Positions 45,385-56,866 of a stretch of 64,000 nucleotides of DNA are shown here, one piece after another. A model generated the notes under the pieces. That model was not told the DNA's origin and searched no databases. It saw nothing but the letters and a program-made list of their open reading frames with translations. Position 1 is the stretch's first letter, and the number at the start of each line of letters is the position of its first letter. The DNA comes from Yponomeuta sedellus (Eukaryota > Arthropoda > Insecta > Lepidoptera > Yponomeutidae), in the NCBI GenBank assembly GCA_934045075.1, contig OW203722.1, positions 16,790,986 to 16,854,985 of the forward strand, in the 5' to 3' direction. The position numbers were made by a program, and so were the translations under genes.

Positions 45385-45650
45385 TTCGATATCAACCCTT
45401 TGTATGTCCCCACTCCTGGCATGGGTCACTTCCAGGAAGGAAGGTTAACTTCCTTCGCAGGAAGGTTAGGCCATACTCCACCTCGGGGACCAAATACGGG
45501 TTGGTGAAGGTTTGTAAGACAGTGGCGAGCCATACTGTCAAAAGTAATCAAGCCGCCCATAAGGCCTCTGAGATGGCTTAACGATTGCCATTACACGACA
45601 GGTGGCACAAACGGTTGAACGTGCCTTGCGAAGCTCGGAAGCCATAACAT
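45385..45650 (+). repeat. Family G repeat copy
   Basis: TGTATGTCCCCACTCC, GGAAGGTTAGGCCATACTCC, GTAAGACAGTGGCGAGCC and CGTGCCTTGCGAAGC. A duplicated GGAAGGTTA(A/G) is internal. At 45815-45885 half of the CAGTCGATAGCAC-type MITE follows. Confidence 0.6.
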
Positions 45651-46264
45651 CAATATAAAACTATTAACTAAACTTTTTTAAACTTTCGTTGACATAAATT
45701 CAATGGGTCAAGGTTTTTTAACAAAAAAAATAATGTAATTAACAACGCAAACAAAAATAAAATCAGTCAAACAAACCCCTCCATATTAGACCCAAAGCTT
45801 TAGGTTTTTTTAGTTACGAAGTCACCCATAACGTAACTGATTAGAGCGCACTCATGTGAAGTTCGATGTGCTTTCGACTGTATACAGAAACAATCGTGTT
45901 AAGAATCCCAATTCTTTTACGAGCAAATCAACAATATTAACTATCGAAGGGGTACCTGTATATGGACAAATTGATTAATTATACAAGAATGGGTGCCTCA
46001 GATGGTGTCACATCATAAATGTTACCGAATACCGTTTTCACTGGCTAAGTGCTTGAATTAGTCATGAATATTGAAGACACGTTTTAGACCGAAAAATAAA
46101 CACTTAGGAATGGATGTTTGTATGGTAATATTGGTCCACAAACATAGTCTAACCAACAACACTGTCATTAGCAAACTTAGTTTTTGAAATCTGTGAATCG
46201 AACTAACACGTATTCTTTTGCTTGTAAAATTAAGTACGATAGTGGTCAAAGATTCCGTCCTAAG

Positions 46265-46570
46265 GTCGGTCAGGATCGTGGCAAGTTACAAACCCTTCCA
46301 GGATACAGGCGTGAGTTTATGCACTTATGTAAGAAGCAAAAGTTCTCTATTAAATAAATTTTAAAATGAATGAAAAGCCAGCGGGTTACTTGAAATGTAT
46401 GTTTGATTTTTAGCAGATTTTCTGGTTTAGGCAAGGATTCCTCCTTTGTCTAAAAGTGTTTTAGTGGAATTCGATATCAACCCTTGTATGTCCCCACTGT
46501 TGGGGCACGGGTCTCTTCCTGCATCGTAGGAAGGTTAGGCCATACAGCGGCGTGCCTTACCGTCGGAAGT
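46265..46570 (+). repeat. LINE (RACMQRL family) 3' scrap and family G scrap
   Basis: 46265-46320 has GTCAGGATCGTGGCAAGTTA and ACAGGCGTGAGTTTATG, the 3' end seen at 13310-13380. 46475-46570 has TGTATGTCCCCACTG and GGCACGGGTCTCTTCCTGC. Confidence 0.55.
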
Positions 46571-46599
46571 TAAAGTTAGAGAATTATAGTTAGAAGTTA

Positions 46600-48330
46600 G
46601 AGACGGGGATTTCTGGGCCTGATTGTAAATAGTTGAGATATGGTTTATAAGAAGCGTTGTATTTTTCTATTTTAAAATATAAAAAATGAGCTCAATTCAC
46701 AATCTGAAAGACGAGAAATCTTAAAAATAAGTTTATGCCCCTAATAAAATAGGATAGGTACCGATTACTTTATTCGATTAGTCTGCATGTATTATATAAA
46801 AAACACCTGCACCAGGTGATTGATTCAATCAAATTAAATAAATACATTATAATATACTCAATGTCAACAGTTTAAAAAAATCCAAATATTAACTTGATGA
46901 AAATAAATCTTTAAATTGATTCTCGTTTACGGATCGATTTATTTATTACCCGTGTTTGGCATCTGTATTTTTAATCTGTGTCTGTGCCAAGAAAAACATC
47001 CTTGGTCTGTGCTAACAGTGACAGGCGTGACAGCTCCCTGACTCAATCTATGATCACTCGTCTTCTCTCAGAATAATAGAGCGTCTTCTCGTATCGTTTA
47101 GTGCGTTTTGAGCGTGTTTCCTGTTGTTTTTGTTATTATAATTCTCAGACCAGTGCTTTCTTTCTACAGACTTACGATCTTGCTTAACTTGTACGGACAC
47201 GGATAAGTTTAGTATAAGTTTCATTGTCAGCTTGTTGCATAGCCTCACTTTTACTAAATCTCTTATAACTCTGCTCTCAGATTGCCAAAATCCGCAGAAT
47301 TTTCCGAGATGGTTTGCTAATATACAGCCCAAAGTTATGGACCATGAAGGGAAAGTACCTTAAATATCGTAGATAGGGGTTTTCGCTGAAAGAAGACTTT
47401 ATGTTATTTTTAAAAGTTAGTAATTCTGCATTCAAAGATTTTCAAAAAATTACTTGCCTTGTCTGGGAATCGAACCGACTTAAATAAAAAAAAAAAACAC
47501 CCCTACTTTTATGATGCCAATCGAAAGAATGGCCAAAAACTAATAACTCTTCTTAAGTAACATAGTATTTTAAAAGAAAGGAACAGCGTGAAATTAATCA
47601 TTTTAATCAAATTAAAAACATACATGAAACTGCCGTAGTCAATGAAGTGGGTATTTTTTTGTAAATTAATTAAATGCTCAAAATGTGATCCCTCTTGTCT
47701 TACGCAAATCGTCAATCTTTTAATGAGTCGGCTGCCTGTTGATATTCATTTTTAATTTTCAACTTGAGAAAATTTTAAATGTTTATTAATTGCACCACGT
47801 ATCGTAATACCTTTGCGAACCTAAAAGCGAAAGCGCAAAACACTGACAACTAAAGTTTCGTTATGTTTTTGAGCGCGTTGTTTGCAGTAGCTACTCTATA
47901 ATCTGACAATGTTTAATAACCCGATGGGCCGATACTGAGTGGAAGAAATTTCTCTTGAAATAAGTCTGCTTTTGTATGTAATTGTTATCACATTTTATTG
48001 TGCAATAAAGTGTAACAAACTGTCAAAGAAAATTACCGCCGGCCTATTGGAAATATTTGCGATTTATCGGAATATTCACAAATGCACTAGCGTGGAAGAG
48101 TGAAAGATAAAATATTTGGTATGTTTCTAGACGACTAAGGTGAAGATCCCGCCAGTGCTTAAAATTTTTTTGCTCACTCAATACATTGAATTATAATAAA
48201 TGCTTTTGGTATACCAATTACATACAATTGAAGCTTAGGCCGGCTCGTATGTCACCAACATCTTTTTATCCAGCTGTAAACTCTATCCAGTGAATAAGAT
48301 GGAAAACGTCTTGCACGTGACATTGCAGTA
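46600..48330. other. Intergenic, nothing recognised
   Basis: About 1.7 kb without supported feature. A 92-residue minus frame (47332-47054) lacks motifs or codon pattern to support a gene. Confidence 0.35.
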
Positions 48331-48338
48331 CTAGCCAT

Positions 48339-48400
48339 GGACAAATAAATAAATAATAAACGCATTTAATGATTTGCGTTTATTATTTATTTATTTGTCC
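48339..48400. repeat. 26-bp perfect inverted repeat
   Basis: GGACAAATAAATAAATAATA plus 6 more bases (48339-48364) pair exactly with 48375-48400 around a 10-nt loop. Confidence 0.9.
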
Positions 48401-48419
48401 CTGCATAAGTATTTCTTTA

Positions 48420-49330
48420 TTTACTATTAATTTATAACTAATTTACATTCTATTAGCTGAATGTCAATGTAGGCGCTACTTTCGTTCGGTTGTTGTAATT
48501 AAGAAAAATATAGCGATAAAAAATTTCTATTCACACTATATTTTTTGAAATCATCTTAAACCTAACACAACAGTTGCTTCAAAATAATATTTAATCTATC
48601 TAACATATGATAATATTCCATGATTGCCATAAATAATTTTAAATGCCTAGACATTATGCAGATAATTTTGTTTTCTTTTTTTCATTCAGTGACTTAGCGC
48701 AAGTTACCCTAAAATTGATATCTCAAAACACCTTCTATAAAAAAAAATATTTCAATACATTTGATATAATTACATACATGCTAGGTAAGTAACCGGTAAG
48801 TGCGCAGAGTGCAGCTCCTATAACCACAGCTTAACCTGCGATCATAGTTCGTGCATAATCACAGCAGATGACCCGTAACATGATGCACATTTCGTTTATG
48901 GAATGTGGCTCGGGAAGGTCATTTGCTCCTTTGCAGAGCAGCTAAACTATTTTGCTCATAAACAATGCAAACCAATGAAAAACTTTGAGGAAAGCATCAA
49001 GGAAATACCAGTGTTCCATCCCACTAACACAATTGTACAGACGTAGGTATATTTCTTTGTCAAGCAACTGCGTTTTAATGGCTGTATGAATTTGGATGAA
49101 AATTGATCGACTGTAAGTAAGTAAATAGTAAGTGTAAGTAGCAACGTAACATATATTTTATTAGATTGATATGAGAACAAACTCGCGGGTACAATGTGCA
49201 TTTTTTTCTGCAGATGACACTTAATTTTACACTTGGATGTAAAATTAAGAGACAAATAATGTTGTTTCAAATGTATTAGAATGGTTAATAGTAAATCATT
49301 TGCATTTAAATTCTTAAAAGACCAAATGAG
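48420..49330. other. Intergenic, nothing recognised
   Basis: AT-rich. A 104-residue minus frame (49270-48956) is low-complexity in composition and unsupported. Confidence 0.3.
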
Positions 49331-49351
49331 ACCTTAAAAAACCTAAGATTA

Positions 49352-49432
49352 TTATATTCTGTTTAAGGCACTAACCCGTGCTGAGGACAATTTAAAAAAA
49401 ACTCTGTTTTTTTAGCCTCTAAATAGGTTTTT
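49352..49432 (+). mobile_element. Snap-back-type SINE remnant with 13-bp target duplication
   Basis: AAACCTAAGATTA is repeated at 49339-49351 and 49433-49445. The insert joins GGCACTAACCCGTGCTGAGG (inverted end) to TAGCCTCTAAATAGGTTTTT (normal 3' end) with the tRNA-like part missing. Confidence 0.88.
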
Positions 49433-49454
49433 AAACCTAAGATTAGCTGATAAC

Positions 49455-49745
49455 AACATGGTACTTGGAAACAAAAAACTGTATCTTGTGGGAGATGCCG
49501 TATTTCTAGGCATCACAATCGATGCACAATTACAACGAGTCCTCATATTGTAAAACTAGCATACAGGCTTAGCTATCCATTATGGACTCAAAAGAATTAG
49601 AGAGCTAATTGACGTTGCAACTCCAAGGCTTGTCTATATTTATTGTCTATATTCTATACCACTATGGGGTCAGGCAGAATACATTAAAACTATATTTATC
49701 GTGCATAGGAAAGCCATGACATTAATTTACAAGCATGTTTACTCC
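49455..49745 (+). pseudogene. LINE reverse transcriptase fragment, frameshifted
   Basis: Reading across frames gives LVGDAVFLGITIDAQLQ, then KLAYRLSYPLWT, then LVYIYCLYSIPLWGQAE: the thumb region after the catalytic domain of jockey-type RTs (FLGITLD block). Multiple frameshifts. Confidence 0.6.
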
Positions 49746-49832
49746 ATATTCCGCTCTCATGTGTTACAGACACATAAATAATGTAATAAATGAATACAGT
49801 AAGTGGAAGTAGACTTGTAAGTTGCAACTAAA

Positions 49833-49890
49833 TAGATAGATAGAGAACACTTTATTGTGCATAAAAAAAATACACCGATATTTACACAGA
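49833..49890 (-). repeat. LINE 3' tail, TAGA type
   Basis: ATAGATAGATAGAGAACACT followed by TTATTGTGCATAAAAA, the same junction as at 38600-38640. Confidence 0.6.
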
Positions 49891-50087
49891 TTAGCCCTTT
49901 GATTCTTATACAAACTTGCCCATCCACATGTATAACGGACTACTGCTTTGGCACTCAGCTACTCGGCCGCGAGGTACGCTAGCCCTGTCTGGAGTAACTC
50001 TGCGCATACTGGTCATGTCGAAAGGCCCTAAACGAGACTTGCCGTCTGATCACGGGCTGCTTGAGGCCGACATAATATAATATAGCG

Positions 50088-50180
50088 TATCGTATCGTAT
50101 CGTGTCGTGTCGTGTCGTGTCGTGTCGTGTCGTGTCGTGTCGTGTCGTGTCGCGTCGCATCGCATCGCATCGCATTGTAT
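50088..50180. repeat. Pentanucleotide minisatellite (TCGTG/TCGTA/TCGCA)
   Basis: The array starts (TCGTA)n, becomes homogeneous TCGTG for about 10 units, then TCGCG/TCGCA and TTGTA, all in 5-bp register. As with the giant array, the homogeneous variant is in the centre. Confidence 0.93.
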
Positions 50181-50395
50181 TGTATTATTGTTATTGCACA
50201 CGAAACATTTAACAGGACATTACATAAGACATAACATGCACAAAGGCGACCTTATCTCTGAAGGAGATTTCTTCCAGAAAACCTTAGATCTTAGTATATT
50301 TAAAACAATTTTGAAGCCTAGTCTTCTTTAGATGGCCTGAGAGGAGGCCTGTGCCCCGCAGTGGGATGTTTATAGGCCACATTAAAAAAAGTCTT
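50181..50395 (-). repeat. LINE 3' tails next to the minisatellite
   Basis: 50181-50290 reads ATTGCACACGAAAC, GGCGACCTTATCTCTGAAGG and TTCTTCCAGAAAACC, a variant of the GTCTGGAAGAGAT tail. 50330-50390 has GGCCTGTGCCCCGCAGTGGG, an RTE-like end. Confidence 0.55.
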
Positions 50396-50659
50396 CATGA
50401 GATGGCGTCATACGACATTTATAATTTTCTTTATTCAGTCAAGTTATTAACTGACTTGAAATTTATTTAATTTCATTTTATTTGATGAAACATTGCCATG
50501 TAATTTTTTATGTCATAGTAAAGTAATCTAATGTTAAAAAGTACTCCGTACAACGGCCATACAAACCGGGGTGTGGGCAGCAGCGCCGCCTGCTGTACAA
50601 TTCCACCGAACTGCGATCACCAACCCGGATGCCTAGCGTCGTGGGCATTATGGGCATTG

Positions 50660-50740
50660 TCCCCTATGATAGCACAACGTGGCGCTCTTTAGGGGAGGGC
50701 TATGTCCAGCAGTGGACTAGTATAGCCTGACGACGACGAC
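50660..50740 (+). repeat. RTE-type LINE 3' end
   Basis: GCGCTCTTTAGGGGAGGGCT, CCAGCAGTGGACTAGTATAG, then CTGACGACGACGAC. Confidence 0.7.
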
Positions 50741-51169
50741 AACGGCCATTGATGAAGTTGTTAGTTCTCTAAAGCATGTAAAAAACCCTCTTTCTATGGA
50801 ACCCTAAACTACAACAAACCTGCGGCCGAACATGCATTTGGCCGGTTGTCTTTGAATAAGTGAATAAATAAATTCGCTCGAATCATGAATAGAGTCGCCT
50901 TCAAGACTTTGCATTTACTTAAAAAGAGTCGCAATGTGCTAAACTCGATCTGGTGGTACGTACTCTGGCATGGCGATTTATTGGAAAAAGCCAAGTGTTC
51001 CACATTCGTGTGGTTTTGAAACCTCTGTGTAATTCACAGTAGGCGTAAGAGAGAAAAGTTGTGGTGAATTTAAGAAGGCCGCCCGTACTTTGTATCTTAA
51101 CATGTTTTATAATATGTGCTCCGATGTTAAAGAATATTCTTATCTTATATTATCTTTGTTAATGGCCCA

Positions 51170-51420
51170 CGGTGGCTTGAGCTCGGGCAGCGCGTCGGTG
51201 AATCATCCACTACAACTTACATTTGAGTGGCCTAGGCTTGTACGAGAGGTCTAAGGTTGGATTCCGGCAAAGTCAAATGACTTGATTCTAACTTACGTTT
51301 GTGAATTTGGAACAGCTATGCCACGTGCTAACTGTGTAGGAAAACATCGTGAAGAGACCCTAGTGTTTGCGGTATCATACCTCATCGCTCGTTACATGCG
51401 GAAATCCTTGGTCTAATTAA
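51170..51420 (+). mobile_element. Lepidopteran SINE-type repeat
   Basis: GAGTGGCCTAGGCTTGTAC, GAGGTCTAAGGTTGGATTCC (degraded box B), GAATTTGGAACAGCTATGCC, GTGCTAACTGTGTAGGAAAA and CATCGTGAAGAGACCC. This is a widespread layout in moth genomes. Pieces also lie at 54330-54375 (reverse) and 58965-59070. Confidence 0.55.
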
Positions 51421-51829
51421 CAAAAAGTGGTAACGCATCTACATTTTCATACATCCTATAAATGCAGGCATTTGGCCGCACCGTTAGTGCATTTCAGACA
51501 ACCTGAGAAGTGATAAGATAACCAAGTGAATGTTTACATTGATAGTTCACAATTCTGTCTCGAGGTCGTTAAAGGCCGAGAGATATACTTATTAAACTGC
51601 TGGCAATATGTAGGTCAGAAATGTAAAGCGTTTATGATAATTTAAAACGATTCATACACAGATGAACTCACGCTCGTGAGTTCATGTGTGTATGGGCATC
51701 AGAGTTTGCAGTTTGCCCTAATCTTAATTTTCTTCCGCTTCATCAACATTCTTTATTAGCGTTTCAAAATGTATCTACGTTCTTTTTAAAATGATATGAG
51801 TGATTGATTAGTAATGATTAAGCTCTGCA

Positions 51830-51985
51830 GCTGTTAAGCCAAGTCAGAGCCCTTAGGGGTGGCTTGAAACTTCTGACAGTCCAGCCACTAGTCTTGCAAG
51901 CCTCCGCCAATCCTGACTTGACCCCCATGGTGGAGTATGGCCTATACCTTCCTTAGGGAAGAGACCCGTGTCCCGTGTTATTTCG
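51830..51985 (-). repeat. Family G repeat, minus strand
   Basis: TTAAGCCAAGTCAGAGCCC, CCACTAGTCTTGCAAGCC, CTTAGGGAAGAGACCCGTG. Confidence 0.6.
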
Positions 51986-51989
51986 TATT

Positions 51990-52720
51990 TGTTGTTTTTC
52001 CAGTGTACAATAAATCACATTCTTATGTTGTCTAATATTATATCTATGGATTCCTAATATTTACTATTTAATAGGAACTATAGGTTTCAGTAGTAAGTTT
52101 TACTGCGGGAAAATATCTTATTCCCTAACAAACCGTGGTTAACACAGCTAGTTGTTTATAAAACTGCAATAATTAACTCACCACAAAATTTATTCAATAG
52201 TGTTGTACATTTTTATAGTGTAATGTCCGTCGCAAACCCTTCATATCGACTAATCATACGTAAAACCTGGCACATTTGATAACTCTATCTAAAACAAGCA
52301 GACTGTATGTCCTGACCTGTTTGGGTAGGTCTAAATTTTACGGGGTTTATAAGATCCCTAATTGCTTTTGTTTTGCTGTGAAAGACCCCGAAAATATTAA
52401 CTTTATAATTACCATAGATACTAACTAGTAAATTAAATAATAGAACAATATAAAACTGTTACGCAGCTTGGCGAATTTGATTGGATAAACTATAAATTAT
52501 TTAATATCTCATACTATTATACTTATATGTTTTCTAAAATAAACGATTAAAATTACATGTCTCTCATTTAGATTCAAATGTTAAAGATAATTATAGCTTC
52601 TGCACTAGCAAGCAGACAGCATTTTCTGCCGCTGCATTGAGGTAACGGGATGTTATGCGTCCCCAAAATTCGTAATTTTAGACTCAGACTGCATCCATTC
52701 ATATCCATACAGAAACTTAT
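51990..52720. other. Intergenic, nothing recognised
   Basis: AT-rich, no supported ORF or repeat. Confidence 0.35.
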
Positions 52721-52724
52721 GCCT

Positions 52725-52930
52725 GTATCCCGGAGGAGTATGCAGAGACCAGGGTCTGTCACTTGGAACTATCTTGAAAAATCTTCATCAAAATTTATTA
52801 GTCGTTGAATGCACACACGCGTTCGGGTACTTTTTAAATTGCCTTTTCGTAATACGCCCCCTTATTTGTGGTCTTATTTCCGCTTGGGACGTCACTTACC
52901 GGCGCTTCTACCCACATTTGGCTCATTTGC
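52725..52930 (-). pseudogene. LINE ORF2 C-terminal fragment (RACMQRL family), degraded
   Basis: It is the reverse of the 8041 fragment: GTATGCAGAGACCAGGG, GTCGTTGAATGCACACACGCG, CTTGGGACGTCACTTACCGG. Frames are broken. Confidence 0.6.
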
Positions 52931-52934
52931 TCTT

Positions 52935-53620
52935 TTTTATTAATATTAACTTATTGATGAAACAAAAAGGTCGATTGCCAGACGTAACAGCAGTCTTAAA
53001 TATGATGTTGACAAATATTGATATTCCAAATCGGAGATTAAGGCCAGGTTCTCCAAGCGCACAATTTCTATAGGACTTATGGCGTCCGGTAGCGAATAGT
53101 TGGGGAAAATATAGGTATTTTTGAAATCACACAAATGCACATGTAATTTTTTAAATTTTGACGATCGACGTCACTAACACATTAATAATCATTTCGGGAA
53201 TATTTTTTAATATACAAAACTCTCTGTGGCACAAATGTAACCATAATATTTACTAAATATTCATGTTCGTGATTTTTTTATGCAGTAATGCCCTACAAGG
53301 ACATTGAAAAGTAATATAATATATTTTTCAAATTTTAAATACTACCTATTAAAGAGTAAACTATATTTTAAAACATCTGTGTTATAGCACTGTCGGAAAA
53401 CCCTGCCTTAACAGGAATCATTCGGTTCCAGCATTAAGGGCCTCCTTGGCGTTCATTCGCGCCATATGAAAATAAAAATGTATCTAGTCATACATATTGT
53501 TTTTGCGAAAAGTGTAAAATCTTTGAATCATGTAAATTAAAATTTTTAATATCCATGACAGAACCTGCGTCGAAAACATGGACTGAATTGGAACTCTAGC
53601 ATTACAGCTAAAAACCCTAC
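52935..53620. other. Intergenic, nothing recognised
   Basis: A short plus frame (KQKGRLPDVTAVLNMMLTN, ending near 53073) has no match that I can name. Confidence 0.3.
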
Positions 53621-53625
53621 ATTAC

Positions 53626-53811
53626 ATGATTGCAAGATTTATAAGACACTTCTTGCAAGAACGATCTGTAGAAGCGAATATGCTTTTGATCATTGGCGCC
53701 GCTTTTATTGGAATCAGAATAATTTTTACTGTTTGTCATTTCTTAGCCACTAGGTACAAGGCCAGGGGACGTTCAAAAGAAAACGGCGGCGGCGCTAGTG
53801 GAGCCCCTTAA
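53626..53811 (+). CDS. Hypothetical 61-residue single-pass membrane protein (doubtful)
   Basis: The frame starts ATG at 53626 and ends TAA at 53811. Residues about 18-43 (EANMLLIIGAAFIGIRIIFT onward) form one hydrophobic segment, followed by a basic stretch (RYKARGRSK) and a Gly/Ala-rich end (GGGASGAP). No poly-A signal or splice context is obvious. It could be the cytoplasmic tail of a decayed mobile-element membrane protein, a small gene, or chance. I do not recognise it. Confidence 0.25.
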   Translation: MIARFIRHFLQERSVEANMLLIIGAAFIGIRIIFTVCHFLATRYKARGRSKENGGGASGAP

Positions 53812-54139
53812 CTTCCAACCTTGGCCAGCAACTGGTTATTAAATCACCGTCAAATCGAAAAGTTGGTGTTCTCACAGCTGCTTCCGATTTGGACCGAGGT
53901 TCCAAAATACTTGTGGTCTAGACAGAGCTTGTGAAACTAAGACGAAATTAAAATGCAAATTTTCTAATTGTCACGTTATCCTTACTTAGACTGAAAGTGG
54001 TACGCTTACATAAGCCGCATTTATGTACATGGTACCTACTTTAAAATACGCTTTTGTGGTCTTTTGGTCTAGAACATATTTTTTTTCCATTTTCTCTATA
54101 TAATATTGGCCTTTTTTTCCATATACTTAATGAGGTGAT

Positions 54140-54375
54140 TTATACAGCAGCCCCCAGTGGCATCTTCACTCACACTAGATGGGTGAAGGGACCAATCCGA
54201 CGCTGTAGTGCTTAGGACATGGTTTTATAGATGGTATAGGCTTGCCCAGCACCTATACCATCCTGACAGTTTAGTCGGCCTAGCCCACAGGAAAGACAAG
54301 TCAACACGTGCAAAGCCAACCAAGCCGCGGGTTTCCTCACGATGTTTTCCTCCACAGTTAGCGTGTGCGTTCTCT
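54140..54375 (+). repeat. CCGAGTGG-type repeat and SINE scrap
   Basis: CAATCCGACGCTGTAGTGCT, ACCATCCTGACAGTTTAGTC and GGCCTAGCCCACAGG match 14215-14400. 54330-54375 is a reverse piece of the 51170 repeat. Confidence 0.55.
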
Positions 54376-54429
54376 ACATAGTTTTTATTTATTACAGTTT
54401 ACTCAAAAAGTAAACAACAAAGTCATTAT

Positions 54430-54740
54430 ATAAGGGAACCCTTATAGAATCACTTTGTTGTCCGTCTGTGAGTATGTCTGTCAAGATCCTTTACCTCGGA
54501 AACGCGTGGAGGTAGCAAGTTAAAATTTATACCCTGTTCTCAAATGTACGGCTTCCCTTAAAGGTGTAAAATACATTTTTGTCAACAATCAAACTTCTTA
54601 ATTTACGCAAAAAAAGTTACGCTTGTTTACCGCAAAAAACGTATATCTGGACACTGAAAGAAATCAAAATTCATCAGGTACCTACTTGCCATTAACTCGC
54701 TTTTTCTTTTAAGTATAAAAAAAAATTGTTTTGTAAAGAA
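54430..54740. repeat. GGTTCCGTACC-family repeat
   Basis: GGGAACCCTTATAGAATCAC, TGTCCGTCTGTGAGTATGTC, GGAGGTAGCAAGTTAAAATT; parallel to 27780-28120. Confidence 0.55.
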
Positions 54741-54879
54741 ATAGTCGAAGTCAAATTACACTAAACTATATACCAAAAATGACAGTAAAGATTTATGCAA
54801 AATATTTATCATTTTTACTGTGGTGAAAATGGTAAGTAAGGTAATTGGTAATCAAATATTTAAATTACTGCGGTAATTA

Positions 54880-55900
54880 AGCCCATACTCGCCTGTGCCC
54901 TGCAGTGGGACATTTGTATAAGGCTACCTAAAAAAAATATTGGCCAGCCACAGAAAAAAAAAATTAGGCGGGAAAGCGGCAACATCTTCTTTTTTTAACG
55001 GTTGTAGAGTTTTGTAAACCAAAAAAGAGTTATAGAAAATATGGCAAATCCAACTGTTAAAGCAGTTATTGACTGGATGATCAATAACATTTTAACGTAA
55101 ATAGGACAAAACTAATAAGATTTCAATCACAAAACTTATCAAACTAAAACTAAATACAGAACATAGCTATAACAGAGTAGAATAGAATAAGTCGACAATA
55201 CACTATTCCTGGGCTTAGAGGTAAAAAAAAATTATAACTGAAAAGTTGAACTGTTTTTTTATCGGAAGAGTCCGACCAAGTTAGTAAGTAGTTGAGTCGA
55301 ATCAGGTAAGTTTATCAGGTTGCTCTCATATATTTAAAAAGAGCCACGAGATATACAACGCAAGAGGCAGAAATGGAAATAACACGCACCGTCCTAGCAT
55401 AACACTCTCGCAACTTATTGTTTGGCGATTAAGATATATAATCACTTGCTTCGAAACATCTAAATCCGGCCTATTACCAAATTGAGACCACTATGTAAAT
55501 TCCTATTAGACAATATGTATTACCGTCTCAACTGAGCAACTTTTATTTATAATGGAGTCAATGGAAATAAAATGTTATTAATAGTTTAATATAAATAATT
55601 ATCATACACATTTTAAGTTGTTTTTAAGTGTTACATATTGAAATTTGGTTTTCAGTGTTAATTCTTAAATTGAAAATTTGTTATTTACATTATTAAAATC
55701 TAATATTTGCGAACGATAACCGGTAGAGCACGCATATTCTTTCAGTTGAATCTTAGAGGGCCTTTGTTAGCTTCCTCTCTACATAATCAATTTATTAAGA
55801 AAATAACAACTTTGACGTTAATAAAGAAAACATTACGTTTTTATTATGGACTTAATTATAGTTGAATTTGATTGACCACCTTATAAAATGTTTTCTATTT
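54880..55900. other. Intergenic; one RTE-like scrap, otherwise nothing
   Basis: 54885-54930 has CGCCTGTGCCCTGCAGTGGG, an RTE-like 3' end. The rest is AT-rich without supported features. Confidence 0.35.
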
Positions 55901-55909
55901 ATTCATAGT

Positions 55910-56060
55910 AACGCAGGACGCCCTCTAGTAAACCAGGCCTACGATCTAAGGCAGATTGCTGGTAGCGGCTGGATGAAGATGGCCGAACAAAAAATGTGGT
56001 GTGCCTTGGAGAGCCTCCCCAATGTATGCCACATTGATTTGTTCTATATCAACATTAATT
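55910..56060 (+). pseudogene. RTE-type LINE ORF C-terminal remnant
   Basis: The frame contains GRPLVNQAYDLRQIAGSGWM, KMAEQKMWCALESL, the RTE C-terminal block. The final QQWT block is lost. Confidence 0.6.
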
Positions 56061-56221
56061 AGTCGTTGCATGTACGCAATTCGGCATTCCGTAGGTCGGT
56101 ATTGCGTATCTTTGCAAATTTTTGGGTCATGTGCTATAGTGTACAATAGAGAATATTCTTATCTTACCTTTAGTCACATTACTGGTAGAGAACACTAGCT
56201 GCATATCATGCTTATTAAGCA

Positions 56222-56430
56222 CTAGCTGTGCCTCGCGGTGTTACCCGCCGTTTATCAATTTTTCTATGGGAATAAGATATTTTTCCGCAGTAAAATGTAG
56301 CCTACGTGTTAACCCAGGCTGTCAGCTAACCCCATGCCGAATTTTATTAAAACCGCTCCAGCCGTTTAGACGTGAAGAAGTAACAAACATACACACTCAC
56401 AAACTTTCGCCTTTATTATATTATTGTGAT
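56222..56430 (-). mobile_element. Non-autonomous Helitron, minus strand
   Basis: CTAGCTGTGCCTCGCGGTG at the left end (the 3' terminus, after A) with a GC hairpin, then AATTTTATTAAAACCGCTCC and GAAGAAGTAACAAACATAC; the reverse counterpart of 28976-29133. Confidence 0.7.
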
Positions 56431-56489
56431 GGTGACGTGATGTGATGTAATAAGCAGCTTAAATATGTTCCGCTACTGGGGACAGACTC

Positions 56490-56580
56490 TTTCAGAGAAA
56501 GATAATGGGCTTAATCACACCGCGTGCCCACCGTAGAGTGGCGATTTCAAGTGCTAAGCTTTGTAAATACCACGGGTACT
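56490..56580 (+). repeat. Lepidopteran repeat block (GCCCACCGTAGAGTGG)
   Basis: ATGGGCTTAATCACACCGC and GCGATTTCAAGTGCTAAGC match 12940-13010. Confidence 0.5.
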
Positions 56581-56770
56581 CGTGTTCCTTTAAACATATT
56601 AGTTGATATTAGTCCGCGGAGAAATTACTAAATGTAGGATTGCTACTACAAATTCACAAGTGCACGTAACTTAGAAAACATTGACAGTGGTACATTCTAG
56701 AATTGGAACCCACGAACACTCGAATGCGATGCGAATGTTTTGCAGTTGCATTACCACCGCCAAAACATAA

Positions 56771-56866
56771 CTGCAGATAGCACTTCAACCTTTACATACG
56801 TGCACTCTTATCAGTTACAATACGGGGGATTTGCAATAGAAATGTAAAAGTTGACCTGCTGTCGAA
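56771..56866. mobile_element. MITE related to the 5281 family
   Basis: Left CTGCAGATAGCACTTCAACC and right GTAAAAGTTGACCTGCTGTC are imperfect complements. Similar ends occur at 22930 (GACAGCACGTCAACTTTTAC). Confidence 0.55.
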
